Assembly: GCF_004402485.1 (NCBI RefSeq)
Contig: NZ_SOFG01000004.1
Location: 372,001 to 436,000 of the forward strand
DNA: 64,000 nt
Direction: 5' to 3'
From: Cryobacterium algoricola
GTDB lineage: Bacteria > Actinomycetota > Actinomycetes > Actinomycetales > Microbacteriaceae
The notes beneath the pieces were generated by a model that was not told the origin of the DNA, made no database searches, and was given only the letters and a program-made list of their open reading frames with translations. Positions 1 to 8,463 of the stretch are shown piece by piece (positions within the stretch are counted from its first letter, which is position 1; each line of letters starts with the position of its first letter). The position numbers and the translations under genes were made by a program.

Positions 1-91
1 GATCATGACGCCGCATCCGCAGCACTGGATCCTGATCGGTTCGCTCATGGAGGACCTCCGCAGGGTACGCGAGGAGATCAAGGGCGAATAG
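1..91 (+). CDS. 3' end of an unidentified protein (partial)
   Basis: An open frame enters from the left edge (codons in phase from base 2) and stops at TAG 89-91. The visible 29 residues end in LMEDLRRVREEIKGE, an amphipathic charged helix. A hairpin terminator follows directly, which supports a true gene end. Too little is visible to name a family. Confidence 0.5.
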   Translation, partial: IMTPHPQHWILIGSLMEDLRRVREEIKGE

Positions 92-97
92 CCGAAA

Positions 98-127
98 AAA
101 GGGGCCCCACCGAAGTGGGACCCCTTT
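98..127. terminator. Hairpin terminator between the partial gene and the YceI gene
   Basis: AAAGGGG-C-CCCAC pairs with GTGGG-A-CCCCTTT across a CGAA loop (arms 98-110 and 115-127). It lies between the 3' ends of two convergent genes and has an A run on one side and a CTTTC tail on the other, so it can serve both strands. Confidence 0.7.
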
Positions 128-142
128 CACGAACCGGGAAGA

Positions 143-706
143 CTACGCCTGGTTGAGGACGGCCTGCAGTTCGATGGTGATGGTGACCTTGTCGCCGAGG
201 AGGAAGCCACCGGTCTCAAGTGCCGCGTTGTAGTTGAGGCCGAAGTCGGCGCGGGTGATCTCGGCCTTGGCCGTTGCACCGGCCTTGTAGTTGCCGTACG
301 GGTCGGTGCCGAAGCCGCCGAACTCGAAGTCGAAGGTGACGGGCTTGGTGACGCCCTTGATCGTGAGGTTGCCGTCGACGAGGAACTCGCCCTTGACTTC
401 ACGGACACCGGTGGAGACGAAGTCGATCGTCGGGTAGGTCTCGGCCTCGAAGAAGTCGCCGGTACGGAGGTGACCGTCGCGGTTGGCCTCGTTGGTGTTG
501 ATCGAAGCGACGTCTGCCGAGGCGGTGACGACGGAGTCGAGGGGGTTCTCGCCGGTGACGAAAGTCGCCGCGAAGCTGTCGAACGTGCCCTTGACCTTGC
601 TGATCATGATGTGGCGGATGCTGAAGCCGACCTCGGAGTGGGTCGGGTCGATGGTCCAGGTTCCGGCCTTGTAGCCCGGGATGGTCGTCGCGGTGGTTTC
701 GGTCAT
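143..706 (-). CDS. YceI family protein
   Basis: A 187-residue protein matching the YceI family, small lipocalin-like beta-barrels that bind polyisoprenoid or other amphiphilic lipids. Visible family features are WTIDPTHSEVGFSIRHIMISKVKG near the N terminus, a central GDFFEAETYPTIDF segment, and DGNLTIKGVTKPVTFD followed by a C-terminal beta-rich half. There is no signal peptide, so the protein is probably cytosolic, as in many actinobacterial YceI proteins. The ATG at 706 is preceded by GAGGAGC, a good ribosome binding site; longer readings run into upstream non-coding sequence. The ligand is unknown. Confidence 0.9.
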   Translation of the reverse strand: MTETTATTIPGYKAGTWTIDPTHSEVGFSIRHIMISKVKGTFDSFAATFVTGENPLDSVVTASADVASINTNEANRDGHLRTGDFFEAETYPTIDFVSTGVREVKGEFLVDGNLTIKGVTKPVTFDFEFGGFGTDPYGNYKAGATAKAEITRADFGLNYNAALETGGFLLGDKVTITIELQAVLNQA

Positions 707-848
707 GATGCTCCTCAAGTCTGCGTGACGGATGGATCGCCGCCCTCGGATACATGCAAGCGCATAGAGAGCGGGTTTATTCCGAATCGGAGAGAATCTT
801 CCGAAATACTTTGTCCGGACTACACTCGGCGAGCACAGGGAGGCCGAC

Positions 849-1640
849 ATGCCACAGCTTCGGGACATCGCGGGCGAAGCCGTCATGCTGCTCGCGGGCG
901 GCCGCTCCATCCTGCTCCAGCTCGCGGATCCGGCGATCGGGCACGGTGTCGCCCACCATAGCGATTTCGAGAACCGGCCCCTCGACCGGCTGGCCGGCAC
1001 CCTGAGCTACGCATACGCCGTGACCTGCGGCACTCCCGATCAGGCAAGGACCGCGGTCCGGAGGGTGAACCGCGCCCACGTTCCCGTCGTCGGTGCTGCG
1101 GCGGGCGGAGCGCCCGCGTACAACGCCTTCACGCCCGAGCTGCAACTCTGGGTCGCTGCGACGCTCTACGACTCGGCGATCGGCATGTACGAGCGGGTGT
1201 TCGGAGCGTTCGACGACACCACCGCCGAGTCCCTGTACCGGGAGTACGCGGTGCTCGGCACGGCGCTGCAAGTCCCTGAGGCGCTCTGGCCGCGGGATCG
1301 GGCGGCCTTCGCCGTGTACTGGCAGCAGCGGCTCGAGGGGCTGCGCACCGACGAGACCACGCGCGCGGTCGCCAGGCGGCTCCTGCACCCCCGGGGTGGG
1401 CCGTTCCTGCTGCGCCTGGCCATGCCCCTCGCCCGCCCGGTCACCGTGGGACTGCTGCCTCCCGCCGTGCGCGACCTGTTCGAGCTGAGCTGGTCCCCTC
1501 GACAGCAACGCCGCTTCGATCGGATGCTGCGCATCGTCGTGCGCGTCTACCCGCAGCTCCCGAGGTGGGTGCGGCACTGGCCGCGCGACCACTACCTCGG
1601 TTCCCCCGCCAGGTCGGCCGTTCCGGATCGCGTTCGCTGA
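849..1640 (+). CDS. DUF2236 (MpaB/latex-clearing-type oxygenase domain) protein
   Basis: A 263-residue protein of the DUF2236 family, whose characterised relatives (rubber oxygenase Lcp, fungal MpaB) are haem b oxygenases. Visible family features are the N-terminal LLAGGRSILLQLADPAIGHG, then a DRLAGTLSYAYAVTCGT segment, a His in RVNRAHVPV (family position of a haem-facing His/Arg region), and LWVAATLYDSAIGMYERVFG. The ATG at 849 has a GGGAGG site 7 nt upstream. The substrate of bacterial members of this size is unknown. The gene points toward the DUF2252 gene on the same strand, 39 bp downstream. Confidence 0.85.
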   Translation: MPQLRDIAGEAVMLLAGGRSILLQLADPAIGHGVAHHSDFENRPLDRLAGTLSYAYAVTCGTPDQARTAVRRVNRAHVPVVGAAAGGAPAYNAFTPELQLWVAATLYDSAIGMYERVFGAFDDTTAESLYREYAVLGTALQVPEALWPRDRAAFAVYWQQRLEGLRTDETTRAVARRLLHPRGGPFLLRLAMPLARPVTVGLLPPAVRDLFELSWSPRQQRRFDRMLRIVVRVYPQLPRWVRHWPRDHYLGSPARSAVPDRVR

Positions 1641-1667
1641 CCTGGCCCGCTGCGCCTGCCGGAGCGA

Positions 1668-1673
1668 TACACT
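1668..1673 (+). promoter_or_regulatory. -10 element of a probable leaderless DUF2252 promoter
   Basis: TACACT ends 6 nt before the ATG at 1680 and no ribosome binding site is visible. The same -10 to start spacing recurs at several genes in this window, consistent with leaderless transcripts. Confidence 0.5.
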
Positions 1674-1679
1674 CTCGCA

Positions 1680-3062
1680 ATGAACAGCACGACGGACACC
1701 GTTCGCCCCACGACGGCGGGGCACGAAGAGCTCGGCCGTGCCGCGCGGCTGCGGCTGCCGCGCTCGTCGCTCGCCCGATGGGAGGCTCCGGCCGATCGCG
1801 CCGATCCGGTCGACCTCCTGTTGGGCCAGGCGCAGACGCGGGACCCGGCCCTGATCCCGCTCCGGCATGCCCGTATGGGCGTTTCGCCGTTCACCTTCTT
1901 TCGGGGAACCGCGCTCGTGATGGCCAGGGACCTGGCCGCGCTGCCGGACACGGGTCTCGAAACCCAGCTCTGCGGCGACGCACACCTCTCCAACTTCGGC
2001 CTGTTCGCCAGTGAGGACCGCCGTGTCGTCTTCGACGTCAACGATTTCGACGAAACGTGGCGTGGGCCGTTCGAATGGGACGTGAAGCGTCTGGCGACCT
2101 CGTTCGTCCTCGCGGCGGCCGACGCCGGCCTGCCTGCCGAGGTCGGCAGGGCCGCCGCCCTGGAGAGCGCGCGCAGCTATCGCAGCACGATCCAGGACTA
2201 TTCGAGCATGCCGATCATGCGCGTCTGGTACGACCGGATGGAGTCGAGCCACGTCGAGGCCATCATCTCCGCGTCGACGGGGAAGACGGGTCGCCGCGCG
2301 GTCAGGGACAGCGTCGCCAAGGCGGAGACCCGCGACACGTGGTCCGTCGTGCGCAAGCTCACCCGTGTTGTGGACGGGCACCGGCAGTTCCTCGACCAGC
2401 CGCCCCTGCTGACCAGGATCCCGCTCGCCGGCTCGACGGCCGAGATCGTCGAATCGACCTTCTCCGCCTATCGTGAATCGCTCAACGACAGCCGCAGGCG
2501 CCTGCTCGACCGATTCCACATCATCGACTTCGCCCACAAGGTCGTCGGGGTCGGCAGCGTCGGCCTGTATTCCTGGGTCGCCCTGCTCGAGGGCATCGGA
2601 CCGGACGACGTCCTCGTGCTGCAACTCAAGGAAGCACAGCAATCGGTGATCGAGAGGCCCACCACGGAGCCGGGCTCACCCGGTGGGCCGGCCCATGCCG
2701 GTCAGCGCGTCGTGGAGGGGCAGCGCCTGATGCAGGCGTCCGGAGACGTGTTCCTCGGTTGGGCGACGACCCCGCTCGGCGGGCAATACTACGCGCGTCA
2801 GCTGCGGGACATGAAATGGTCGCCCGATCCTGCCACCTTCGCCGCGCCAGGGCTCCTCGCATACGCCCGGCTGACCGGCACGACGCTCGCGCGCGCCCAC
2901 GCCCGCTCCGGCGACCCCGTGCCCATCGCCGCCTACCTGGGCCTGAGCGGTAAGGCCGACCGGGCCTTCGCCGACTTCGCGGTCGCATACGCCCAGCAGG
3001 CGACGAACGACTATGCCGGCTTCGTCGGCGCGATCAGGTCAGGGCGCCTCGTCAGCGCCTAG
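1680..3062 (+). CDS. DUF2252 family protein
   Basis: A 460-residue protein of the DUF2252 family. Visible hallmarks: SPFTFFRGTALVMARDLA, the strongly conserved LCGDAHLSNFGLFAS (around residue 100), FDVNDFDETWRGPFEWDVKRL, and C-terminal YARQLRDMKWS. The GDAHLSNFG and DFDE pair resembles the catalytic loop and metal-binding motif of aminoglycoside phosphotransferase-like kinases, so a kinase-like fold is a reasonable inference; no function is established. The start has no SD but a well-placed -10 (TACACT) 6 nt upstream, so a leaderless mRNA is likely. Confidence 0.88.
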   Translation: MNSTTDTVRPTTAGHEELGRAARLRLPRSSLARWEAPADRADPVDLLLGQAQTRDPALIPLRHARMGVSPFTFFRGTALVMARDLAALPDTGLETQLCGDAHLSNFGLFASEDRRVVFDVNDFDETWRGPFEWDVKRLATSFVLAAADAGLPAEVGRAAALESARSYRSTIQDYSSMPIMRVWYDRMESSHVEAIISASTGKTGRRAVRDSVAKAETRDTWSVVRKLTRVVDGHRQFLDQPPLLTRIPLAGSTAEIVESTFSAYRESLNDSRRRLLDRFHIIDFAHKVVGVGSVGLYSWVALLEGIGPDDVLVLQLKEAQQSVIERPTTEPGSPGGPAHAGQRVVEGQRLMQASGDVFLGWATTPLGGQYYARQLRDMKWSPDPATFAAPGLLAYARLTGTTLARAHARSGDPVPIAAYLGLSGKADRAFADFAVAYAQQATNDYAGFVGAIRSGRLVSA

Positions 3063-3092
3063 AAGGAACCGACGCCGGGGAGTAACCGTCGC

Positions 3093-3629
3093 CTAGAAGA
3101 AACCGTCCGGCGTTCCCGCTGCCTTGGTGACCTCGTCGGTGCCGATGTGTGCCGCGGTGAGCTTGGCCATCGCCACGCGAAGTCCCGATTCCATCTGGGC
3201 CGCCCAGACCTCAGTCTCCCGGCTCGAGGCGTCCGCGACGTCGGCCCGCTTGATCGCGGTCTCCTTCTCGGCGCGTTCGTTCTTGACCTGCTGGATGCTC
3301 AGGGTGATTCCGTAGTACGCCGCGACCATCGAGGCGATCGGAGTCGCGAAGACGGCGAGGGCGTTGATGCTCTCGCTCGAGACGCCGACGAGGATCATCA
3401 CGACGAATGCGAGTCCGAGCATCCCGATCGCGGCCAGCACGACGAGTGCCGTGCGCGACGCTCCGCCGCCGCTGGCCGAGACGGCGGATGCCGGTCTCGG
3501 CTGCTTCTCCGGCGGGGCCGAGATCGCCCGGGACCCGGTCTCCGTGCTGACGACCGGGGTCACGGCCGTGTTGTCACCCGTGTTGTACGGTGTGGTGCGG
3601 TTGAAGTTCTCTGTCGGAAAATCAGTCAT
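3093..3629 (-). CDS. Hypothetical two-TM membrane protein
   Basis: A 178-residue protein with no family I recognise. Residues 1-55 are polar and Pro/Ser/Thr-rich and likely disordered. Two hydrophobic segments follow: ALVVLAAIGMLGLAFVVMIL and INALAVFATPIASMVAAYYG. After these comes a charged, probably coiled-coil region (QQVKNERAEKETAIKRADVADA) and a soluble tail ending DGFF. The likely topology is two TM helices with both termini in the cytoplasm. The gene is convergent with the DUF2252 gene. Confidence 0.7.
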   Translation of the reverse strand: MTDFPTENFNRTTPYNTGDNTAVTPVVSTETGSRAISAPPEKQPRPASAVSASGGGASRTALVVLAAIGMLGLAFVVMILVGVSSESINALAVFATPIASMVAAYYGITLSIQQVKNERAEKETAIKRADVADASSRETEVWAAQMESGLRVAMAKLTAAHIGTDEVTKAAGTPDGFF

Positions 3630-3654
3630 GGTGGTACTCCGTCATCCCTGTGGT

Positions 3655-3762
3655 TTCGGCACGTATGTGGTTTCGGCGCGTATCTGTGGGTCTGAAGCTG
3701 TGGGCATCCGCCCGGTCCGGTTCAGTCGATCCGATTCAGTCGGTCCGGTTCAGCCGGCCTGG
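3655..3762. repeat. Short tandem repeats upstream of the two-TM protein gene
   Basis: Two imperfect repeat sets lie here. Around 3652-3690 TGTGGTTTCGGC-CGTA occurs twice in a row. Around 3715-3760 CCGGTTCAG and its variant CCGATTCAG occur three times at about 16-bp spacing. The gap between the HTH gene end and the next start is otherwise empty. They could be operator repeats or a slippage tract. Confidence 0.45.
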
Positions 3763-4262
3763 CCGGACGTGTCCGGCGGGCCGTTCACCTCGTCCGCTGC
3801 GTCGAGGAAGACCCGTTTGTACGAGCGGCCGTCCGGCAGCTCGATGGTCTGGCTGGCCAGCTTACCCCGGCTGACCCGGAGATAGACGGCCTGCACGGTC
3901 AGACCGAGCTTCGTCGCGGCCTCGGCGACCGAGTATCCGGGGAGTTCGGTCGGCACCGAACTCGGACGCGCAGACCGCTTGCGGCCGGCCTCGAGCCGGG
4001 CGGCGATCTCGGAGTCGGAGCCGCTCCACCGCCACCGGGCCGCCGGTGGCTTCAGCCCGGCCGCCTCCGAGATGGCATCCCAGCCGATCCCCGAGACGAG
4101 GGCATCCCGCACCGCGGAGAGGGTCGCCGGGTCGGCGTCGAGTGCGAGTTGCAGCCGGCGGAGGCCGCGCACGCGGTCGAGCGGGTCCGCTGCGGCGTCG
4201 AGGGCCGCGAGTGCGTCGAGGGCTGCTCCGGTCTCCGCGGAGAGGAAGCCACCGTGTCTCAT
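3750..4262 (-). CDS. Helix-turn-helix DNA-binding protein coupled to treZ
   Basis: A 170-residue protein. The C-terminal half contains a likely HTH: PGYSVAEAATKLGLTVQAVYLRVSRGKL, with the pattern of MerR/excisionase-type helices (AAxxLGxxxxAVYxRxxRGKL), followed by a wing-like ELPDGRSYKRVFL. The N-terminal half is an Ala/Leu-rich helical region with VSGIGWDAISEAAGLKP, which also looks like an HTH. The start ATG at 4262 overlaps the treZ stop (TGATG), so it is translated with the trehalose genes. It may regulate this cluster, but no operator was identified. I do not recognise a named family. Confidence 0.7.
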   Translation of the reverse strand: MRHGGFLSAETGAALDALAALDAAADPLDRVRGLRRLQLALDADPATLSAVRDALVSGIGWDAISEAAGLKPPAARWRWSGSDSEIAARLEAGRKRSARPSSVPTELPGYSVAEAATKLGLTVQAVYLRVSRGKLASQTIELPDGRSYKRVFLDAADEVNGPPDTSGQAG

Positions 4263-6088
4263 CACGCGGTGGTCCCTGCGATGACGAGGACGGCGTGCGG
4301 CGCCAGCAGGACGGACCCGTCCTCCTCGCGGGAGAGGAGCGCAGGCCCGTCCGTCCCGAAGTCGAGGAGCACGGCACCGGTCCCTGCGGGCAGGGTCCGG
4401 GCATCGGCTGCGAAATTCACGAGGATCTCCGTTGAACCACGGCAGAGGCACAGCCAGGACTCGTCGGCGTCGTAGTCGACGCCGACCCGGTCGAGACGGG
4501 GATCGGTGAAGTCCGGCACGGCGCGACGGAGGTCCGCGAGCCGCCGGTAGAGGCCGAGAAGCCTCGCGTGCTCCGGGAGTTCGGATTCATCCCAGTCGAG
4601 CCGCGACCTCGTGAACGTCGCCGGGTCCTGCGGGTCGGGCACGACCGCGGGGTCCCAGCCCATCCGGGCGAATTCGCCGATCCGCCCGGTTGCGGTCGCT
4701 TCGCCGAGTTCCGGTTCCGGATGCGAGGTGAAGAACTGCCACGGGGTGGTTGCACCCCACTCCTCCCCCATGAAGAGCATCGGGGTGAACGGACCAAGCA
4801 GGGTCAGCGTCGCGGCAATGGCGAGCTGGCCGGCGTCGAGCGTGCCGGTCAGGCGGTCGCCGATGGCCCGGTTTCCGATCTGGTCATGGTTCTGGCTGCC
4901 GACGACGAGACGCCAGGCCGGCATCCGCTGCCTGTCGATGGGACGACCGTGCGTGCGGCCGCGGAAGCTCGAGAACGTGCCGTCGTGGAAGTACCCGTGC
5001 GTCAGGACCTTGGCCAGGGCGCCGAGCGGGGCGAAGTCGGCGTAGTAGCCGGTGGTCTCCCCCGTCAGGGCAACGTGCACGGCATGATGGAAGTCGTCGC
5101 TCCACTGGGCGTCGAGGCCGTAGCCGCCCGCTTCCGCCGGAGTGATCAGGCGCGGATCGTTGAGGTCGGACTCGGCGATCAGGGTCAGCGGGTGACCGGT
5201 GAATGCGCTGAGCGCGGCGACCTCCCCTGCCATGTCCTCGAGCAGGTGGATGGCCCGGTCGTCACGGAGGGCGTGCACCGCGTCGAGGCGCAATCCGTCG
5301 ACGTGGTAGTCGTCGAGCCACATCAGCGCGTTCCCGATGATGTGCCGCCTGACCGGGTCCGAGTCCGGGCCGTCGAGGTTCAATGAGGACCCCCAGGTGT
5401 TCCCCGCGGACTCGCTGAGGTACGGTCCGAACTCGGGCAGGTAGTTTCCGCTCGGTCCGAGATGGTTGTAGACGACGTCCTGGATCACTCCGATGCCGGC
5501 CTGGTGGCAGGCGTCGACGAAGCGCTGGTAGGCGGCGGGTCCGCCATACCCCTCGTGCACGGCGTACCAGAGCACGCCGTCGTAGCCCCAGTTGTGGGTT
5601 CCGTTGAAGGCGTTGACCGGCAGGAGCTCGACGAAGTCGACTCCGAGGCTCACGAGGTGGCCGAGGCGTGCCGCCGCGGCATCGAGGGTGCCCTCGGACG
5701 TGAAGGTGCCGAGGTGCAGCTCATAGATCGTGCCGCCCGCGAGTTGGCGGCCGGTCCAGGCCGAGTCCTGCCACGCGTGCGCGCCGGGGTCGAACGTGCG
5801 GGACAGCGCGTGCACGCCTGCGGGCTGGCGGCGGGAGCGCGGATCGGGGAACGGGCCGGCACCGTCGATCACGAATCCGTAGTCGCGTGGCTCGGCTCCG
5901 CCGTCGGGCATTCTCAGGCGCCACCAGCCGTCCTCTGCCCGGTTCATGGACCGGGTGACCGGTTCCTCTGCGGAGCCGGGGACGGTGCTGCGCAGGAACA
6001 GGTCGACCGCCTGCGCGTACGGCGCCCAGACCTCGAAATCCCAGTCCTCGACATCCCGGTCCTCGTGAGCGGGCTCTGATGTGTTCAT
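4262..6088 (-). CDS. treZ: Malto-oligosyltrehalose trehalohydrolase TreZ
   Basis: A 608-residue GH13 enzyme that releases trehalose from maltooligosyltrehalose made by TreY. The N-terminal beta domain carries [13 protein letters not shown]. The catalytic (beta/alpha)8 barrel follows with [53 protein letters not shown] (nucleophile Asp269), [11 protein letters not shown] (acid/base Glu306) and [11 protein letters not shown] (transition-state Asp). All catalytic residues are present and the length is typical. The ATG overlaps the treY stop by 4 nt (ATGA), and its own stop overlaps the following HTH gene. Confidence 0.97.
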   Translation of the reverse strand: MNTSEPAHEDRDVEDWDFEVWAPYAQAVDLFLRSTVPGSAEEPVTRSMNRAEDGWWRLRMPDGGAEPRDYGFVIDGAGPFPDPRSRRQPAGVHALSRTFDPGAHAWQDSAWTGRQLAGGTIYELHLGTFTSEGTLDAAAARLGHLVSLGVDFVELLPVNAFNGTHNWGYDGVLWYAVHEGYGGPAAYQRFVDACHQAGIGVIQDVVYNHLGPSGNYLPEFGPYLSESAGNTWGSSLNLDGPDSDPVRRHIIGNALMWLDDYHVDGLRLDAVHALRDDRAIHLLEDMAGEVAALSAFTGHPLTLIAESDLNDPRLITPAEAGGYGLDAQWSDDFHHAVHVALTGETTGYYADFAPLGALAKVLTHGYFHDGTFSSFRGRTHGRPIDRQRMPAWRLVVGSQNHDQIGNRAIGDRLTGTLDAGQLAIAATLTLLGPFTPMLFMGEEWGATTPWQFFTSHPEPELGEATATGRIGEFARMGWDPAVVPDPQDPATFTRSRLDWDESELPEHARLLGLYRRLADLRRAVPDFTDPRLDRVGVDYDADESWLCLCRGSTEILVNFAADARTLPAGTGAVLLDFGTDGPALLSREEDGSVLLAPHAVLVIAGTTA

Positions 6089-8463
6089 CGGCCGGTCTCC
6101 CCCGTGCTGATCGGTGCTGCGGTTCCCCGGTCGTCATCCGGAACGAGGAGGGCGACCGGATAGCGGCGCAGCAGGTCACGCAGGAAGAGGGTCCCTCCGG
6201 GGAACCGTTCCCCGGTCAGGACGTCGGTCACCGGGATGCCGGCGAGCACGACCGTCGTGTCCCGCCAGCCGCCGTCGGCGGCGAGACCGAGCGGGAGCCG
6301 GGTGGCGACCGTGACGGCGTCGCCGCGGTCGAAGGCCAGCAGGTGTCCGGCGGCGGCGCCGAAGGCCGCAACGGGGGCGTGGCGGAAGAACCGTTCCGGG
6401 GCGTCGCGGCGCTGGCGCAGGGCGCGACTCGTGACGAGCAGCTTAGCGGCGCCGGTCTCGTCGACGGGCGGCAGCCATCCGTCGTCGAGTCGGGCGAGGA
6501 TGTCCCGTCTGACGGTGTAGTCGACGGGTCGCCGGTTGTCCGGGTCGACGAGGGAGGTCTCCCAGAGCTCGCTGCCCTGGTAGACGTCCGGCGCTCCCGG
6601 CATGGTGAGCTGCACGAGCTTGGCCGAGAGGGAGTTGCTCCAGCCGGCCTGCTGCACCCGTGCGACGAAGCCCGCGAGGGCCGCCGTGACGGTCGGGTCG
6701 TCGAATACCGCGGCGACCAGGGCCTCGAGCTTCGCCTCGAAGGCGGCGTCCGGGGCGTTCCAGGTCGTTGACGTTCCCGATTCGCGGGCCGCCTTGAGCG
6801 CATAGGCGCCGAGCCGTTCGCGACTGGCCGGCCACGACCCCACGACCGCCTGCCAGAGCAGGTTCTCGAGGGGTCCGTCGTCGAGCGAGACGTTCGCGCG
6901 GAGCGTGTCGAGGGTCGCCTCCCACTCCGCCGGGACCTCGGCGATGACGGAGATGCGGGCGCGGACGTCCTCTCCCCGTTTCGTGTCGTGCGTGGAGAGC
7001 GTCGTCATCGAGTCGGGGAAGGTCGCCGCCCTGGCCTGCTGGCGCGCGTGGAAGGTGTCGGCATCGATCGAGAACTCCGAGGGGTCTGCCCCGACCTCGT
7101 TGAGCGAGGTGAGCCTGCTGTAGCGGTAGTAGGCGGTGTCCTCGACGCCCTTGGCCATCACCATGCCGGAGGTCTGCTGGAAGCGGACGGCTGCGGGATT
7201 CGCCGGGTCGGCCAGCACGGACAGCAGCGTGCCGATCGTTCCGGCCAGGTCCGGCCTGCGGGCGGACGCGCGACGCGCGGCCTCGTCGAGCAACTCGAAG
7301 CCGAGCGGAAGATACGAACGGTACACCGGCATAGCGGTGAGCAGCTCTGCGAGGGCGTCGACCGCCTCCGGCCCGGGAACCTCGGGGATGAGCCGGGCGA
7401 TCCGGCGCACTTCCGAGCCCAGGATTCCGTCGGCGATGCCGCGCTTGCGCTCGGAGACGAGCTCGGCCCAGGACTGCGGACGGCCGTGGTCCCCCGGCGC
7501 TGGGGAGTCGTCCTGCAGGCGCTTTTCGAGCGCGTCGAGGGCGGGCCGGCCCTCCGGGTCGACGAAGATCCGGTCGACGTCGGCGAGGGCGTCGTAGCCC
7601 GTCGTGCCCCGCGTCGACCAGCTCGTCGGCAGCGTCTCGTCGCCCTCGAGGATCTTCTCGACGAGCACGTAGGTTCCGTCGGTGGCGTCCCGAAGCCGGT
7701 CGAGGTAGCCGCCCGGGTCGGCGAGGCCGTCCGGGTGGTCGACCCGGATGCCCTGAACGAGACCGTCCCGCACCCAGTGCACGATCTCGCGATGCGACTC
7801 CTCGAAGACCCAGGGGACCTCCACGCGGATGCCGGCGAGGCTGTTCACGGCGAAGAACCGCCGGTAGTTGAGCTCGTGGTCTGCGCGCCGCCAGTTGACC
7901 AGGCTGTAGTGCTGCCGGGAATACACGGTCCTGGCGTCCGCACCGTCTTCGGCTGTTCCGGGACGGATCGGGAACCGGTGGTCGTAGTAGCGCAGTTCGC
8001 CGCCGACAATGGCGAGCCGGTCGAGCTCGCTGCCCTCTCCCGGTGTGTCGTCGCCGAGGGCCGGCAGCAGGATCTTTCCGTCTCCGGCCGCCCAGTCCAC
8101 GTCGAACGCCTCCGCGTAGCGGGACACCTGCCCGAATCGGAGCAGGTCCCACCACCAGTCGTTGCGGTGCGGGTCGTCGACGCCCATGTGGTTGGGCACG
8201 ATGTCCACGAGGATGCCGCGCCCGGCATCCGCCACCGCGGCCGCGAGCCGGCGGAGCCCCTCCGGCCCGCCCCGAGCGGGGTCGATGGCGGCGTGGTCGA
8301 CGACGTCGTAGCCGTGGTCCGAGCCGTCGGCGGAGGTGAGGAGCGGCGAGAGGTAGATCCAGTCGGCGCCGAGGCCGACGACGTAGTCGAGGATGCCCGC
8401 CGCGGCGTCGAGGTCGAATGCCGCCGTGATCTGCAGCCGGTAGGTCGAGTGCGGGATCCTCAT
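6085..8463 (-). CDS. treY: Maltooligosyl trehalose synthase TreY
   Basis: A 792-residue GH13 enzyme that isomerises the reducing-end alpha-1,4 bond of maltodextrins to an alpha,alpha-1,1 bond. It begins [16 protein letters not shown], the hallmark TreY start. It continues with [36 protein letters not shown], the central [22 protein letters not shown], and [24 protein letters not shown], and ends in the family C-terminal domain with [14 protein letters not shown]. The start at 8463 overlaps the glgX stop (ATGA); an upstream in-frame reading to 8676 would lie inside glgX and is rejected. Together with TreZ it makes trehalose from glycogen-derived glucans. Confidence 0.97.
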   Translation of the reverse strand: MRIPHSTYRLQITAAFDLDAAAGILDYVVGLGADWIYLSPLLTSADGSDHGYDVVDHAAIDPARGGPEGLRRLAAAVADAGRGILVDIVPNHMGVDDPHRNDWWWDLLRFGQVSRYAEAFDVDWAAGDGKILLPALGDDTPGEGSELDRLAIVGGELRYYDHRFPIRPGTAEDGADARTVYSRQHYSLVNWRRADHELNYRRFFAVNSLAGIRVEVPWVFEESHREIVHWVRDGLVQGIRVDHPDGLADPGGYLDRLRDATDGTYVLVEKILEGDETLPTSWSTRGTTGYDALADVDRIFVDPEGRPALDALEKRLQDDSPAPGDHGRPQSWAELVSERKRGIADGILGSEVRRIARLIPEVPGPEAVDALAELLTAMPVYRSYLPLGFELLDEAARRASARRPDLAGTIGTLLSVLADPANPAAVRFQQTSGMVMAKGVEDTAYYRYSRLTSLNEVGADPSEFSIDADTFHARQQARAATFPDSMTTLSTHDTKRGEDVRARISVIAEVPAEWEATLDTLRANVSLDDGPLENLLWQAVVGSWPASRERLGAYALKAARESGTSTTWNAPDAAFEAKLEALVAAVFDDPTVTAALAGFVARVQQAGWSNSLSAKLVQLTMPGAPDVYQGSELWETSLVDPDNRRPVDYTVRRDILARLDDGWLPPVDETGAAKLLVTSRALRQRRDAPERFFRHAPVAAFGAAAGHLLAFDRGDAVTVATRLPLGLAADGGWRDTTVVLAGIPVTDVLTGERFPGGTLFLRDLLRRYPVALLVPDDDRGTAAPISTGETGR

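Noticed and set aside
777-2642. 621-residue minus-strand open frame over the DUF2236 and DUF2252 genes
   Set aside because: Arg/Pro/Gly-rich, no motif, no SD; it is an antisense shadow typical of high-GC DNA.
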